NCBI GenBank assembly: GCA_030019365.1
Contig: JASEFA010000001.1
Coordinates: forward strand, 248,001-312,000
From: Bacillota bacterium
GTDB taxonomy: Bacteria; Bacillota; Sulfobacillia; JACIYH01
Direction of reading: 5' to 3'
DNA: 64,000 nt
This document shows, piece after piece, positions 16,714-25,117 of the stretch. The position numbers and the translations under genes are program-made. Each line of letters begins with the position of its first letter. Within the stretch, counting starts at the first letter, position 1. The notes below the pieces were generated by a model. It was not told where the DNA came from and did not search any database. It was given only the letters and a program-made list of their open reading frames with translations.

Positions 16714-19013
16714 TCGCCTCCGGAGCGGTCGAGGGCGCGTTCCAGCAGCAGGCGGGCGGTGGCGCGGGCGTCCTGCCCGGTCTGGGCGGCAGGGCCCACG
16801 CAGGAGGGGCATCCGTCCCGGCAGGGGCAGTCGCGCAGGGCCGCCAGGGCCGCGCCCAGGAGTTGCTCGTGCAGGTCGTACAGCTTCTCCGCCAGACCCA
16901 CGCCGCCGGGATAGGCGTCGTACAGGTAGATGGTGGGGAGATCGGTGTGGGGCGAGCGCACGTGGGTGGCACTGCCCAGGTCGCGGCGGTCGCACAGCAG
17001 GAAGAGGGGCGCCACGTGGGCCAGCAGGTGGGCGATGCCAGCCAGCCCCGCCTCCAGCTGGGGCGGGGGTAGGTCGGCGGTGATCTCGGGGGCCAGGCTC
17101 ACCCAGTAGGCGGTGGTGGGCAGCTCCTGCTCGGGGAGGTGGATGGGGCCCGAGCCTACGTTTTCGTGGGTGTGCAGCTTGATCTTCTTGAACATGGTGG
17201 CCAGCGCCCTCACCAGCACCTGGCCCACGCCCCGGGTGGCCGGGGCCGCCCCGGAGCGCCACTCCTCCAGGACCTTCACCTCCACCGCCAGGCTGGCGTC
17301 GGTGTAGTAGTCCACCTCCACCCGGCGCACGTAGGCCTTCTTGTTGGGGTAGTCGAGCTTCTCCACCTGGAACTGTTCGCCCCCGTGCATGTAGATGGCC
17401 TCTTCGTGGAGGAGCATGGGGGCGGAGAAGGCGTCCACCTCGCCGATCACCCGCGGAGAAGACCCGGTCTGGTCCACCACCACGAAGTTCTCCGCAGCCG
17501 CCGAACGCAGGCTGATTCCCTCGGCGGGGAAGGCGTCTGCCACCCAGAAGTAGCGGTCTCCCTGCCGGTGCAGGACGCCCTCCTCCTGCAGGAAGGCCAG
17601 CATGTCCGCCGTGGTGGGCACGCCGAACTGCTCCCCGGCGGCGAAGGGGAGCTCGAAGGCGGCGCACTTGAGGTGGGACATGAGGATGTACAGGTTGTCG
17701 GGGTTGATGAGGCCGTGCTCGGGGGACTGGCGGAAGAAGTATTCGGGATGGTTCACTATGTACTGATCGAGGGGGTTGGAGGAAGCCACCAGCACGGCCA
17801 GGGACAGCCCGGCGCGGCGGCCCGCGCGCCCTGCCTGCTGCCAGGTGCTGGCCACCGTGCCGGGGTACCCCACCATGACGCAGGCCTCCAGCTGTCCGAT
17901 GTCGATGCCCAGCTCCAGGGCGTTGGTGGATACCACCGCCCGCACCTGTCCCTCGCGCAGACCCCGCTCGATGCGCCTTCTTTCCAGGGGGAGGTAGCCG
18001 CCCCGGTAGCCCTGGACGGCGTCGCGACCGGGGGCACGCTCGCGCAGGTAGCGGAGCAGCACCTCCACCGCCAGGCGGGCGCGGGCGAAGGTGATGGTCT
18101 GGATACCATGGTCCAGCAGCATCCTGGCCCAGGAGACGCCTTCCAGGAGGGAAGAACGCCTGATGCCCAGCTCCCGGTTCACCAGGGGCGGGTTGTAGAA
18201 GATGAAGTGCTTTTCGCCCGCGGGGGCGCCGTTGTCGTCCACCAGCACCACCTCGTCTTCGATGAGGTGCCGGGCCAGTTCCTCCGGGTTGGCGATGGTG
18301 GCCGAGCACAGGATGAACTGGGGACGGGCACCGTAGAACGCCGAGATGCGCTTCAGGCGCCGGATGACGTTGGCCAGGTGGCTCCCGAACACGCCCCGGA
18401 ACTGGTGCATCTCGTCGATGACCACGAAGCGCAGGTTGGAGAACAGCTTGAGCCACTTGGTGTGGTGGGGGAGGATGCCGGTGTGGAGCATGTCGGGGTT
18501 GGTCACCACAATGTGACCCGCCGTGCGGATGGCCTGGCGGGCCGAGGTGGGGGTGTCGCCGTCGTACGTGTACGTGCGGATGTCCCGGCCCAGGAGGCCC
18601 ACCAGGTCGTGGAGTTCGGCCAGCTGGTCCTGGGCCAGGGCCTTGGTGGGGAACAGGTACAGGGCACGGGCTTCGGGATCTTCCAAGAGGGTGCTGAGGA
18701 CGGGCAGGTTATAGCAGAGGGTTTTCCCCGAGGCAGCCGGGGTGACCACGGCCACGTGGTGCCCCTGCCGGGCCGCCTCCAGGGCGCGGGCCTGGTGGGA
18801 GTAAAGCTGCCCGATACCCTTCTGTTCCAGAGCCTGGCGCAGGACCGGGGGCAAGGAGGGTGGAAAAGGAGCATAGCGCCCCGGCCGCGAGGGTAGCACC
18901 TTCCAGGCAGTGATGTTGGCCCGGGTGCGGGGCATACGTTCGATTTCTTCCAGGAGTTGAGCCAGGTTCAAGCCCTTCACCTGCCGTAGGAGAGGTGGTT
19001 GAGATGTCACCAA
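16710..19013 (-). CDS. mrfA: MrfA/YprA-like DEAD-box helicase with DUF1998 zinc domain
   Basis: Up to 767 residues; the 5' end overlaps the divergent bshB-like gene, and GTG 18980 is a more compact alternative start. Motifs: VVTPAASGKTL (Walker A), VIDEMHQF (Walker B variant), SATIANPEE (motif III) and VMVGYPGTVASTWQQAGRAGR (motif VI). The C-terminal DUF1998 region holds CPCRDGCPSC (C729, C731, C735, C738), the same C-x-C-x3-C-x2-C spacing reported for MrfA. In B. subtilis MrfA/MrfB remove mitomycin C adducts independently of UvrABC. Adjacent overlapping genes in the same order make that function likely here. Confidence 0.87.
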   Translation of the reverse strand: MVTSQPPLLRQVKGLNLAQLLEEIERMPRTRANITAWKVLPSRPGRYAPFPPSLPPVLRQALEQKGIGQLYSHQARALEAARQGHHVAVVTPAASGKTLCYNLPVLSTLLEDPEARALYLFPTKALAQDQLAELHDLVGLLGRDIRTYTYDGDTPTSARQAIRTAGHIVVTNPDMLHTGILPHHTKWLKLFSNLRFVVIDEMHQFRGVFGSHLANVIRRLKRISAFYGARPQFILCSATIANPEELARHLIEDEVVLVDDNGAPAGEKHFIFYNPPLVNRELGIRRSSLLEGVSWARMLLDHGIQTITFARARLAVEVLLRYLRERAPGRDAVQGYRGGYLPLERRRIERGLREGQVRAVVSTNALELGIDIGQLEACVMVGYPGTVASTWQQAGRAGRRAGLSLAVLVASSNPLDQYIVNHPEYFFRQSPEHGLINPDNLYILMSHLKCAAFELPFAAGEQFGVPTTADMLAFLQEEGVLHRQGDRYFWVADAFPAEGISLRSAAAENFVVVDQTGSSPRVIGEVDAFSAPMLLHEEAIYMHGGEQFQVEKLDYPNKKAYVRRVEVDYYTDASLAVEVKVLEEWRSGAAPATRGVGQVLVRALATMFKKIKLHTHENVGSGPIHLPEQELPTTAYWVSLAPEITADLPPPQLEAGLAGIAHLLAHVAPLFLLCDRRDLGSATHVRSPHTDLPTIYLYDAYPGGVGLAEKLYDLHEQLLGAALAALRDCPCRDGCPSCVGPAAQTGQDARATARLLLERALDRSGGE

Positions 19014-19801
19014 GCGAGCCCCGTGACACCGGCCCAGGCACCGGGAGTGCTCCCGGGGAGGTCCTCACCCTCCTCGCCGTTGCTCCCGGGGAGGCCCTGG
19101 ATCTCCTCGCCATCGCACCCCACCCCGACGACGCCGAGATCGGGGCGGGCGCCACCCTGGCCCTGCATGCCGCCCGCGGGCACCGGGTGGGGGTCCTCGA
19201 CCTCACCCGGGGCGAGCTGGGCACCAACGGCACCCCGGAGGAGCGGTTGCGGGAAGCCGGGGAGGCCGCCAGGGTACTCGGGCTGGCCTGGCGGGGGAAC
19301 CTGGGGTTGCCCGACCGCGGCCTGGCGGTCCATCCGGGTGCGGTAGCACAGCTGGCCCGAACCATACGGCGTCTGCGTCCCCGGGTGGTGCTGCTGCCGT
19401 CTCCCACGGATGGCCACCCCGACCACCGCACGGCCACCGCCCTCGCCAGGGAGGCCGTCATGTCCGCGGGCCTGCCCAAATGGGACCCGGAGACGCTGGC
19501 TCATCGGGTGGAACGGGTCCTTTACTATTTCGTCGACCCGCCGGTGCATCCTTCCCTGCTGGTAGATGGGTCCGGTTACCTGGAAGTCAAGATGCGAGCC
19601 CTGCGCTGTCATGCCAGCCAGTTCCTGCCCGGACCAGGCCGAATGCCCACGGTCCTGAATGACGGGCACTACCTGGCCCGGGTGGAGCACCAGGCCCGCT
19701 ACCTGGGTGCCTCCTGCGGTCGCCAGGACGCGGAAGCATTTTCCACGCCGGCACCGCCCGTATTGTCGAATCTCGTGACCTGGACGCTGCTGTCTGGTTA
19801 A
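19004..19801 (+). CDS. bshB1: PIG-L/LmbE deacetylase, BshB1-like
   Basis: ATG 19004 with AGGAGAGGTGG 5-9 bases upstream; 265 residues. The zinc motif is HPDDAE near the N-terminus, with TDGHPDHR (second His set) in the middle. LTRGELGTNGTPEERLREA is typical of BshB1, which removes acetyl from GlcNAc-malate in bacillithiol synthesis, although members acting on other GlcNAc conjugates look alike. No bshA or bshC is in the window. The first beta strand is duplicated: APGEVLTLLAV is followed directly by APGEALDLLAI, from a 33-bp tandem repeat. Confidence 0.75.
   Translation: MSPSEPRDTGPGTGSAPGEVLTLLAVAPGEALDLLAIAPHPDDAEIGAGATLALHAARGHRVGVLDLTRGELGTNGTPEERLREAGEAARVLGLAWRGNLGLPDRGLAVHPGAVAQLARTIRRLRPRVVLLPSPTDGHPDHRTATALAREAVMSAGLPKWDPETLAHRVERVLYYFVDPPVHPSLLVDGSGYLEVKMRALRCHASQFLPGPGRMPTVLNDGHYLARVEHQARYLGASCGRQDAEAFSTPAPPVLSNLVTWTLLSG
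19049..19114 (+). repeat. 33-bp in-frame tandem duplication in the bshB1-like gene
   Basis: Two head-to-tail 33-bp units, 19049-19081 and 19082-19114, both beginning GCTCCCGGGGAGG and ending in CTCCTCGCC plus three variable bases. The second unit is the natural strand leading into HPDD; the first is an extra copy. Confidence 0.85.
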
Positions 19802-19878
19802 GCGCCGGGCCCTCTGCAGAGATTACTGACGGAGCGGCCGCGTGCTTCACGAGTTGCGGCCGCCCGGAGGCAACCCGG

Positions 19879-20907
19879 TTGGACCGCAGGTGGAAGATCG
19901 GCATAGGGGGACTGATAGCCCTATTGGTGGCGGTGGCCCTGTACAGCGCCATCACCCCCCGGGCCTTACGGCGCCCGGTGCCCTTTGAGGTGGTGGGTTA
20001 CGTTCACGACCCCGCCAGCGGGCTGGCCAGCGCCCGTGCGCATCCCGATCGGCTGACGGCCCTTTCTCCCCTCTGGTATTCGGTGGGTCCTGACGGGGGG
20101 CTGGTCGATGCCCGGCCCGACCCCGCCCTGCGGGAGCTGGCCCGGGCTCAGGGCATCTCTCTGGTGGTCCTCATCAACAACCAGAAGGTGGGGGACAACT
20201 CCCAGGCCCTGCGCAGCGATGCCAGCCGCCGGCGCATGGTGAAGGAGATCACCGACCTGGTGACCAGGGAAGGATACCAGGGTGTCAACCTCGACTTTCA
20301 GCAGATTAAACCCGAAGTGAGAGACGAGCTGACCGCCGTGGTCCGGGACCTTGCCCGCAGCCTGCATGCCAGGGGGAAGATCCTGGCCCTGTCCCTGATC
20401 CCGCCCGTGGATGTTCCTCCCGAGGTCACCGGCGTGTATGATTACCGCGCCCTGGGTCAGGCGGCCGACTACGTGGTGGTGTTCGGATACGACCGGCACA
20501 ATCCCTCCACCGATCCTGGCCCCATCGCCCCGCGGGAGTGGGTGGAGGCCAACATCAAGAAAGTCGTGAGCCTGGTGCCGGCCCGCAAGGTAGTGCTGGG
20601 AGTGGGGGTATACGGGTACGACTGGGCCCTGCCGCGCTTGACCACCAGGGACGTGACCCCGCTGGCGGTGCCGGATGCCCGCGAACTGGCGCGCCGGCAC
20701 GGAGTGCAACCCCGGGTGCAGCCCGGAGGCCAGGCGACGTTCACCTACGTCAAGGACGGGCGCAGTCACGAGGTGTGGTTCCAGGATGCTACCAACCTGA
20801 AGGATAAGCTGGATCTGGCCCGCCGCTACAACCTCCGGGGTGTGGCCATCTGGCGCCTGGGGTTCGAGGAACCCGCCCACTGGGCCCAGTTGCCCCGGCG
20901 GCGCTAG
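19879..20907 (+). CDS. GH18-family-like membrane-anchored protein with a changed catalytic residue
   Basis: TTG 19879 behind GGAGG gives 342 residues. One N-terminal membrane helix (about 8-28) is followed by a TIM-barrel domain related to spore-cortex glycosylases of the YaaH/SleL type (VVGYVHDPAS; GVNLDFQQI; VFGYDRHN; LGVGVYGYDW; GVAIWRLGFE). In active GH18 enzymes the barrel strand-4 motif ends in DxE, with Glu as proton donor. Here it reads NLDFQ, i.e. Glu is replaced by Gln. The protein may be a glycan-binding or inactive homologue. LysM domains, common in YaaH, are absent. Confidence 0.75.
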   Translation: MDRRWKIGIGGLIALLVAVALYSAITPRALRRPVPFEVVGYVHDPASGLASARAHPDRLTALSPLWYSVGPDGGLVDARPDPALRELARAQGISLVVLINNQKVGDNSQALRSDASRRRMVKEITDLVTREGYQGVNLDFQQIKPEVRDELTAVVRDLARSLHARGKILALSLIPPVDVPPEVTGVYDYRALGQAADYVVVFGYDRHNPSTDPGPIAPREWVEANIKKVVSLVPARKVVLGVGVYGYDWALPRLTTRDVTPLAVPDARELARRHGVQPRVQPGGQATFTYVKDGRSHEVWFQDATNLKDKLDLARRYNLRGVAIWRLGFEEPAHWAQLPRRR

Positions 20908-21022
20908 CCGGCCCCGGTCCTGGGAAGCTGAACCACGGGCCCCGAATCGGTTGGTCGTGTGAACCGCCGGTGTCTTTCGTCGCGCCCTCGCCCCCCGCGC
21001 CCCTGCGTTGCGCGGGCGCGCA

Positions 21023-21051
21023 GTGAAAAGGGCGTGCACTTGCGGTAAAAT
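21023..21051 (+). promoter_or_regulatory. Possible promoter giving near-leaderless rimO mRNA
   Basis: GTGAAA (21023-21028), 17-bp spacer, TAAAAT (21046-21051). The expected start of transcription is about 7 bases downstream, almost at the ATG at 21060. No Shine-Dalgarno is visible before that ATG. Confidence 0.4.
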
Positions 21052-21059
21052 CCTGTGGG

Positions 21060-22511
21060 ATGGATGAGTCACAGGGTCGGCTGCGGGTGTGCGTTGTCTC
21101 GCTGGGTTGTGCCAAGAACCTGGTCGACTCCGAGTCGATGGTAGCCCTGCTGGAGAAGGCCGGGTTCACGCTGGTAACGGACCCGGGCCGGGCGGACGCC
21201 GTGGTGGTGAACACCTGCGGTTTTATTGCCCCGGCCAGGGAAGAGTCCCTTTCCGTGATCCGGGACCTGCGCCGGAATGGCCCGGGGCGAGTGCTGGTGG
21301 CCGCGGGGTGCCTGGCCCAGCGGGCATCGGCCGACCTGGTCGGGGAGGCTGTCGATGCCGTGGTGGGCACCGGGGAGCTGGAGAGGCTGCCCGAGGTGCT
21401 GGAGCGATGCCTGCGCGCCCGTGCCGCCGCCGATGGGGTGGGCGCGGCAGCTGCGACCGGCGCTGCCGTCGTGGCTTCGACCTCCGGTGTGGCCGCCGGC
21501 GGGGTGTGGGTGGGTAGGCCGGAGGTCCCCCTCGGGTTACCCCGCCGTCTCTCCACGGGGGCGACCGCGTACCTGAAGATCGCCGAGGGGTGCGACCGGC
21601 GCTGCACCTTTTGCATCATCCCCCGTCTGCGGGGGCGCTACCGCAGCCGCCCCGTCGAGGATCTGGTGAAAGAGACCCGCGATCTGGTGGAGCGGGGCGC
21701 CTGCGAGCTGGTGCTGGTGGCCGAGGACACCTCCCGGTACGGCCGGGATATCTACGGCCGGGCTGCCCTTCCCCGTCTGCTGGAGGAACTGGCGGAGGTG
21801 GAGGGGGTGGCCTGGATTCGGGTGCTCTACGCCTACCCTTCGGGTTTCCCCCTGGAGGTGGCCCGGCTGATGTCGCCAGGGGGTAAGGTGATGCCTTACC
21901 TCGACCTGCCGCTGCAGCACGTAAGCGACCGCATGCTCACCCGCATGGGCCGACCCTACCGTGGGGCGCAGGTGCGCCGGCTCCTCGACCGCCTGAGGGA
22001 GACGGCCCCCGATATCGTGCTCCGCTCCACCTTCCTGGTGGGTTTTCCCGGGGAAACAGAAGAGGACTTCGGCCAGTTGCTGCGGTTTCTGGAAGAGTAC
22101 CGCCTGGACCGGGCCGGGTTCTTCCCCTTCTACCCCGAACCGGAAGCGCCGGCAGCAGCGTTCCCGGATCAGATCCCCGGCGATGTGAAGGAGCGGAGAC
22201 TGCGGGCGGCAGAGCGCGCGCAGCAGGTAGTGGCGGTGCGCGCCAACCGCCGGCTGGTCGGCAGAGAAGTGGACGTGCTGGTGGAGGCTCGGGGGAAAGC
22301 GCGCACGCTGGAGCCCGGCCGCGATGGGCGGGCCGGGAGCCTCCCGGTGGCGGTGGGACGGTGGTGGGGGCAGGCTCCCGAGGCGGACGGCCAGGTGCAC
22401 GTCCTCGGGTGCGACACGCCCCCAGGGCGGTTCGTGTTCGCCCGGGTGGTGAAAGTGCGCGGGTACGACCTGGTGGCAGTTCCCTCCAGAACCCCTACTC
22501 ACCTCGCCTGA
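21060..22511 (+). CDS. rimO: Ribosomal protein S12 methylthiotransferase RimO
   Basis: 483 residues, start ATG 21060. An N-terminal UPF0004 domain (VSLGCAKNLVDSE; VVVNTCGFI; AAGCLAQR) supplies three Cys for one cluster, the radical-SAM domain has CDRRCTFCIIP (C-x3-C-x2-C) and a C-terminal TRAM domain ends the protein. SLGCAKNLVDSE and IIPRLRGRYRSR distinguish RimO from MiaB, which is also encoded in this window. RimO adds a methylthio group to an Asp of ribosomal protein S12. An Ala/Gly-rich insertion of about 30 residues (around 120-150) separates the first two domains. Confidence 0.9.
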   Translation: MDESQGRLRVCVVSLGCAKNLVDSESMVALLEKAGFTLVTDPGRADAVVVNTCGFIAPAREESLSVIRDLRRNGPGRVLVAAGCLAQRASADLVGEAVDAVVGTGELERLPEVLERCLRARAAADGVGAAAATGAAVVASTSGVAAGGVWVGRPEVPLGLPRRLSTGATAYLKIAEGCDRRCTFCIIPRLRGRYRSRPVEDLVKETRDLVERGACELVLVAEDTSRYGRDIYGRAALPRLLEELAEVEGVAWIRVLYAYPSGFPLEVARLMSPGGKVMPYLDLPLQHVSDRMLTRMGRPYRGAQVRRLLDRLRETAPDIVLRSTFLVGFPGETEEDFGQLLRFLEEYRLDRAGFFPFYPEPEAPAAAFPDQIPGDVKERRLRAAERAQQVVAVRANRRLVGREVDVLVEARGKARTLEPGRDGRAGSLPVAVGRWWGQAPEADGQVHVLGCDTPPGRFVFARVVKVRGYDLVAVPSRTPTHLA

Positions 22512-22567
22512 GAGTATGCCTGCGCGGTGAGGGCGCGGTTATCCGGAGGTTCCATTGTGGGATTAAA

Positions 22568-22586
22568 TTGCCACGGGCTGTGGCAA
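22568..22586. promoter_or_regulatory. Perfect inverted repeat upstream of the FtsH-like operon
   Basis: TTGCCAC-GGGCT-GTGGCAA, 7-bp arms with a 5-base loop. It could be the rimO terminator stem (no T-tract) or a regulator site; its distance from the -10 at 22608 makes it an upstream element. Confidence 0.5.
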
Positions 22587-22604
22587 GGCATCTTCAGAGG
22601 CATG

Positions 22605-22613
22605 TGCTATAAT
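22605..22613 (+). promoter_or_regulatory. Extended -10 promoter (TGCTATAAT)
   Basis: A perfect TATAAT at 22608-22613 preceded by TG at 22605-22606, the extended -10 arrangement. No convincing -35 hexamer lies 16-18 bases upstream, which the extended -10 can offset. It is a conspicuous AT-rich island in GC-rich DNA and points toward the membrane protein and FtsH-like genes. Confidence 0.65.
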
Positions 22614-22620
22614 ACTCGTT

Positions 22621-22640
22621 GACGTAATATAAGTTACGTC
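22621..22640. promoter_or_regulatory. Palindromic operator candidate at the transcription start
   Basis: GACGTAA-TATAAG-TTACGTC: perfect 7-bp arms around a 6-base centre, located right after the -10, where RNA polymerase would start. This position suits a dimeric repressor. It does not match the LexA, CtsR, HrcA or Fur consensus sites I know. Confidence 0.55.
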
Positions 22641-22769
22641 TTCAATGCCGGGGACGGCACCATACGGTCAGGTCCCATGGGAGAGGGGCGTGCGAGCAGG
22701 TGGCATGCGAACACGCCGCACAAGGGGAGCCAGGTTGACCCGGGAAGCTTTGCCAGGGGGTGCGACAGA

Positions 22770-23291
22770 GTGGCAGGCCACGTCAGGCGGGCGCTGATAG
22801 CCGCCGTGGCGGCAGCGTTTACCTTCGCCGTGCTGTGGTGGGCGGCGGTCGGCCTGGGCTGGGTACGCCAGGACCGCCCGGTCGCGCGCCTGCTGGCGGC
22901 GCGTCCTGACCTGGTTTCCCACCGGCTGACCTGGTCGGGGGACATGCTCCAGGTGGAGGTGCTCCCTGCGCCCGGAGTTGACCTGCCCGAGTTTTATGCT
23001 TCCCTGCACCGCCAGCTACAGGAGGCCCTCGGCAACCGCCCCTTCGCGCTGCGGGTTGAGGACCGCCGGGATGCGACGCTGCAGGAGGCCATGCGGGTGA
23101 TGCGCCTGTACATCGAGGAGGCCCTGGTGAGCGGCCGCTTCTCCTGGGCGAACGACACGGTGCGGGAGATCGCGGCCCGCCAGGGACTGGAGTGGGCTCG
23201 CATGGGAGTGGATGCAGGCTATGTGTACGTTGAGCTCCGTCACGGTACGGCATATCTCTACGAAGTGATCCCACGTTTCAAGACCCCCTGA
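22770..23291 (+). CDS. Hypothetical single-pass membrane protein upstream of ftsH-like gene
   Basis: GTG 22770 (after an AGGGGGTG tract) gives 173 residues; an upstream in-frame start at 22677 would add a basic tail. One membrane helix lies near residues 8-28, then an external or cytosolic domain with two helices and mixed strands (LQVEVLPAPGVDLPEFYASL; VRMEGL-like ending DAGYVYVELRHGTAYLYEVI). I do not recognise the family. It shares the strong promoter with the FtsH-like protease about 100 bases downstream and could be its adaptor or substrate; that is inference from position. Confidence 0.6.
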   Translation: MAGHVRRALIAAVAAAFTFAVLWWAAVGLGWVRQDRPVARLLAARPDLVSHRLTWSGDMLQVEVLPAPGVDLPEFYASLHRQLQEALGNRPFALRVEDRRDATLQEAMRVMRLYIEEALVSGRFSWANDTVREIAARQGLEWARMGVDAGYVYVELRHGTAYLYEVIPRFKTP

Positions 23292-23395
23292 CGTGGCCCG
23301 CCCGCTTCGGCGGGATGCGCTCGGCCAGACACCTTCGGCGGGAGAGGTTCCACGGGAAGGCGGGCGGCGGGAGAGGCTCGGCCGGAAACGGAGGA

Positions 23396-25117
23396 ATGGG
23401 GCAGGTGCGTAAGAAGGAACTGCTGCAGTACGCGGCGCTGGGAGCAGGGGCGGGAGCGGTGGCCTACCTGGCCACCCGGGATGTCAACCTGTTTCCGGTG
23501 GTGGTGCTGGGCGGCCTGCTCTACTTCCTCATTTACTCCACGGGTGCGGGAAAGGCGCTGGGACGCCGTTTCGTGCTGCACCTTTCCGAAGGGATGTGCC
23601 CCCGGGTGACCTTTGACGACGTGGGGGGACAGGGGTCGGCCAAGAAGGAGCTTCTGGAGGCCCTGGAACTGGTCAACCGGCCCGACCGGGCGCGACGCCT
23701 GGGCATCCGCCCCATCAAGGGTATCCTGCTGGCCGGCCCGCCCGGCACCGGCAAGACTCTGCTGGCCAAAGCCGCTGCCAACTTCACCGGCTCCATCTTC
23801 CTGGCCACCTCCGGTTCGGAGTTCATCGAGGTCTACGCCGGCGTGGGCGCCCAGCGGGTGCGGGAGCTGTTCCGGCGGGCCCGCGACCAGGCGCGCCGGG
23901 CCGGGAAGAAGAGCGCGGTGGTGTTCATCGACGAGCTGGAGGTGCTGGGAGGAAAGCGGGGCCGCTACTCCGCTCACCTGGAGTACGATCAAACCCTGAA
24001 TCAGCTCCTGGTCGAAATGGATGGACTTTCCGTAGAGGACGAGGTACGCATCCTGCTCATCGGGGCCACCAACCGCCCCGACCTGCTGGACCCGGCCCTC
24101 CTGCGACCCGGTCGCTTCGACCGGGTGGTGCGCGTTGACCTGCCCGATCGCGAGGGCCGGCTCCAGATCCTCAAGGTACACACCCGGGGCAAGCCCCTGG
24201 CGGCTGACGTGAGCCTGCAGGCCATTGCCCGCGAGACCATGGGGTTTTCGGGAGCGCACCTGGAAAGCCTGGCCAATGAAGCGGCCATCCTGGCCATGCG
24301 CGAAGGTTCCGGGCAGGTGGAACAGAGGCACCTGCGGGAAGCCATCGACAAGGTGATGATGGGGGAAAAGGTGGACCGCAAGCCCCGCCACCAGGAGCTT
24401 TTCCGGGTGGCGGTGCACGAGGCCGGCCACGCGGTGGTGAGCGAGCTGGTCACCCCGGGGTCCATTTCCTCCCTCACCATCTCGCCCCGCGGCAGTGCCC
24501 TGGGGTATGTGCGGCAGGCCCCCCAGGATGACTTTTACCTCTATTCCCGCAGCGAGCTGGAGGACCAGATCTGCGTGCTCCTGGCCGGTGCGGTGGCCGA
24601 AGAGCTGGTGCTGGGCGAGCCCAGCACGGGGGCGGCCAACGACTACGACGGGGCCTGCCAGGCCGCCCGCCGCATGGTATATGCGGGCCTCTCCGCCCTG
24701 GGGGCGGTTGACCCCGACCTGGTAGCGGGCGACTCGGTGCAGCGGGCCATGTCCGACATCATGACCCGGCAGAGGCAGCGCGCCCAGGAGCTGCTGGGGC
24801 CCAGGACCGAAGCCGTCCGCCGCCTGGCGGAACGGGTACTGGAGCGCGAAACTCTGGCCGGAGAGGAGATCCGGGCCGTCCTCGGCTTCGGAGCGCACGC
24901 CCGGACCAAACCTGCCGTACACAGGGTGCGCCTGGTGCGACCCGCTCCCATGCGACCCGCTCCCCTGCGGCCCGCCGCCGCCATCCCATCGGCGGTGCAA
25001 AGCCGCCCGGGGTCCCCCGGCCATCGGCAGGCTGCCGGGCCAGCCCGGTTTCCCCGCGGAGCAGGAATCCGGTGGGGGGGACAGAATTATCCTGCCGGGG
25101 TGAAGAAGCCGGTTTGA
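23396..25117 (+). CDS. FtsH-type AAA+ zinc metalloprotease lacking the periplasmic domain
   Basis: ATG 23396 behind GGAGG; 573 residues. Two closely spaced N-terminal hydrophobic segments (about 10-28 and 32-48) leave only a tiny external loop, whereas classical FtsH has about 70 residues there. AAA core: GPPGTGKT (114-121), VVFIDELE (Walker B), second region of homology LLDPALLRPGRFDR. The pore loop reads EVYAGVG, with Tyr instead of the usual Phe of FVG. Protease site: HEAGH (H341, E342, H345) with the third ligand in AANDYDGA. The C-terminal tail (RLVRPAPMRPAPLRPAA) is low-complexity. It likely degrades membrane or soluble proteins with ATP. Confidence 0.85.
   Translation: MGQVRKKELLQYAALGAGAGAVAYLATRDVNLFPVVVLGGLLYFLIYSTGAGKALGRRFVLHLSEGMCPRVTFDDVGGQGSAKKELLEALELVNRPDRARRLGIRPIKGILLAGPPGTGKTLLAKAAANFTGSIFLATSGSEFIEVYAGVGAQRVRELFRRARDQARRAGKKSAVVFIDELEVLGGKRGRYSAHLEYDQTLNQLLVEMDGLSVEDEVRILLIGATNRPDLLDPALLRPGRFDRVVRVDLPDREGRLQILKVHTRGKPLAADVSLQAIARETMGFSGAHLESLANEAAILAMREGSGQVEQRHLREAIDKVMMGEKVDRKPRHQELFRVAVHEAGHAVVSELVTPGSISSLTISPRGSALGYVRQAPQDDFYLYSRSELEDQICVLLAGAVAEELVLGEPSTGAANDYDGACQAARRMVYAGLSALGAVDPDLVAGDSVQRAMSDIMTRQRQRAQELLGPRTEAVRRLAERVLERETLAGEEIRAVLGFGAHARTKPAVHRVRLVRPAPMRPAPLRPAAAIPSAVQSRPGSPGHRQAAGPARFPRGAGIRWGGQNYPAGVKKPV

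Noticed and set aside
17139-18896. Plus-strand ORF of 585 codons
   Set aside because: Antisense of mrfA; His/Val/Gly-rich shadow with no motif, whereas the minus strand carries a full helicase.
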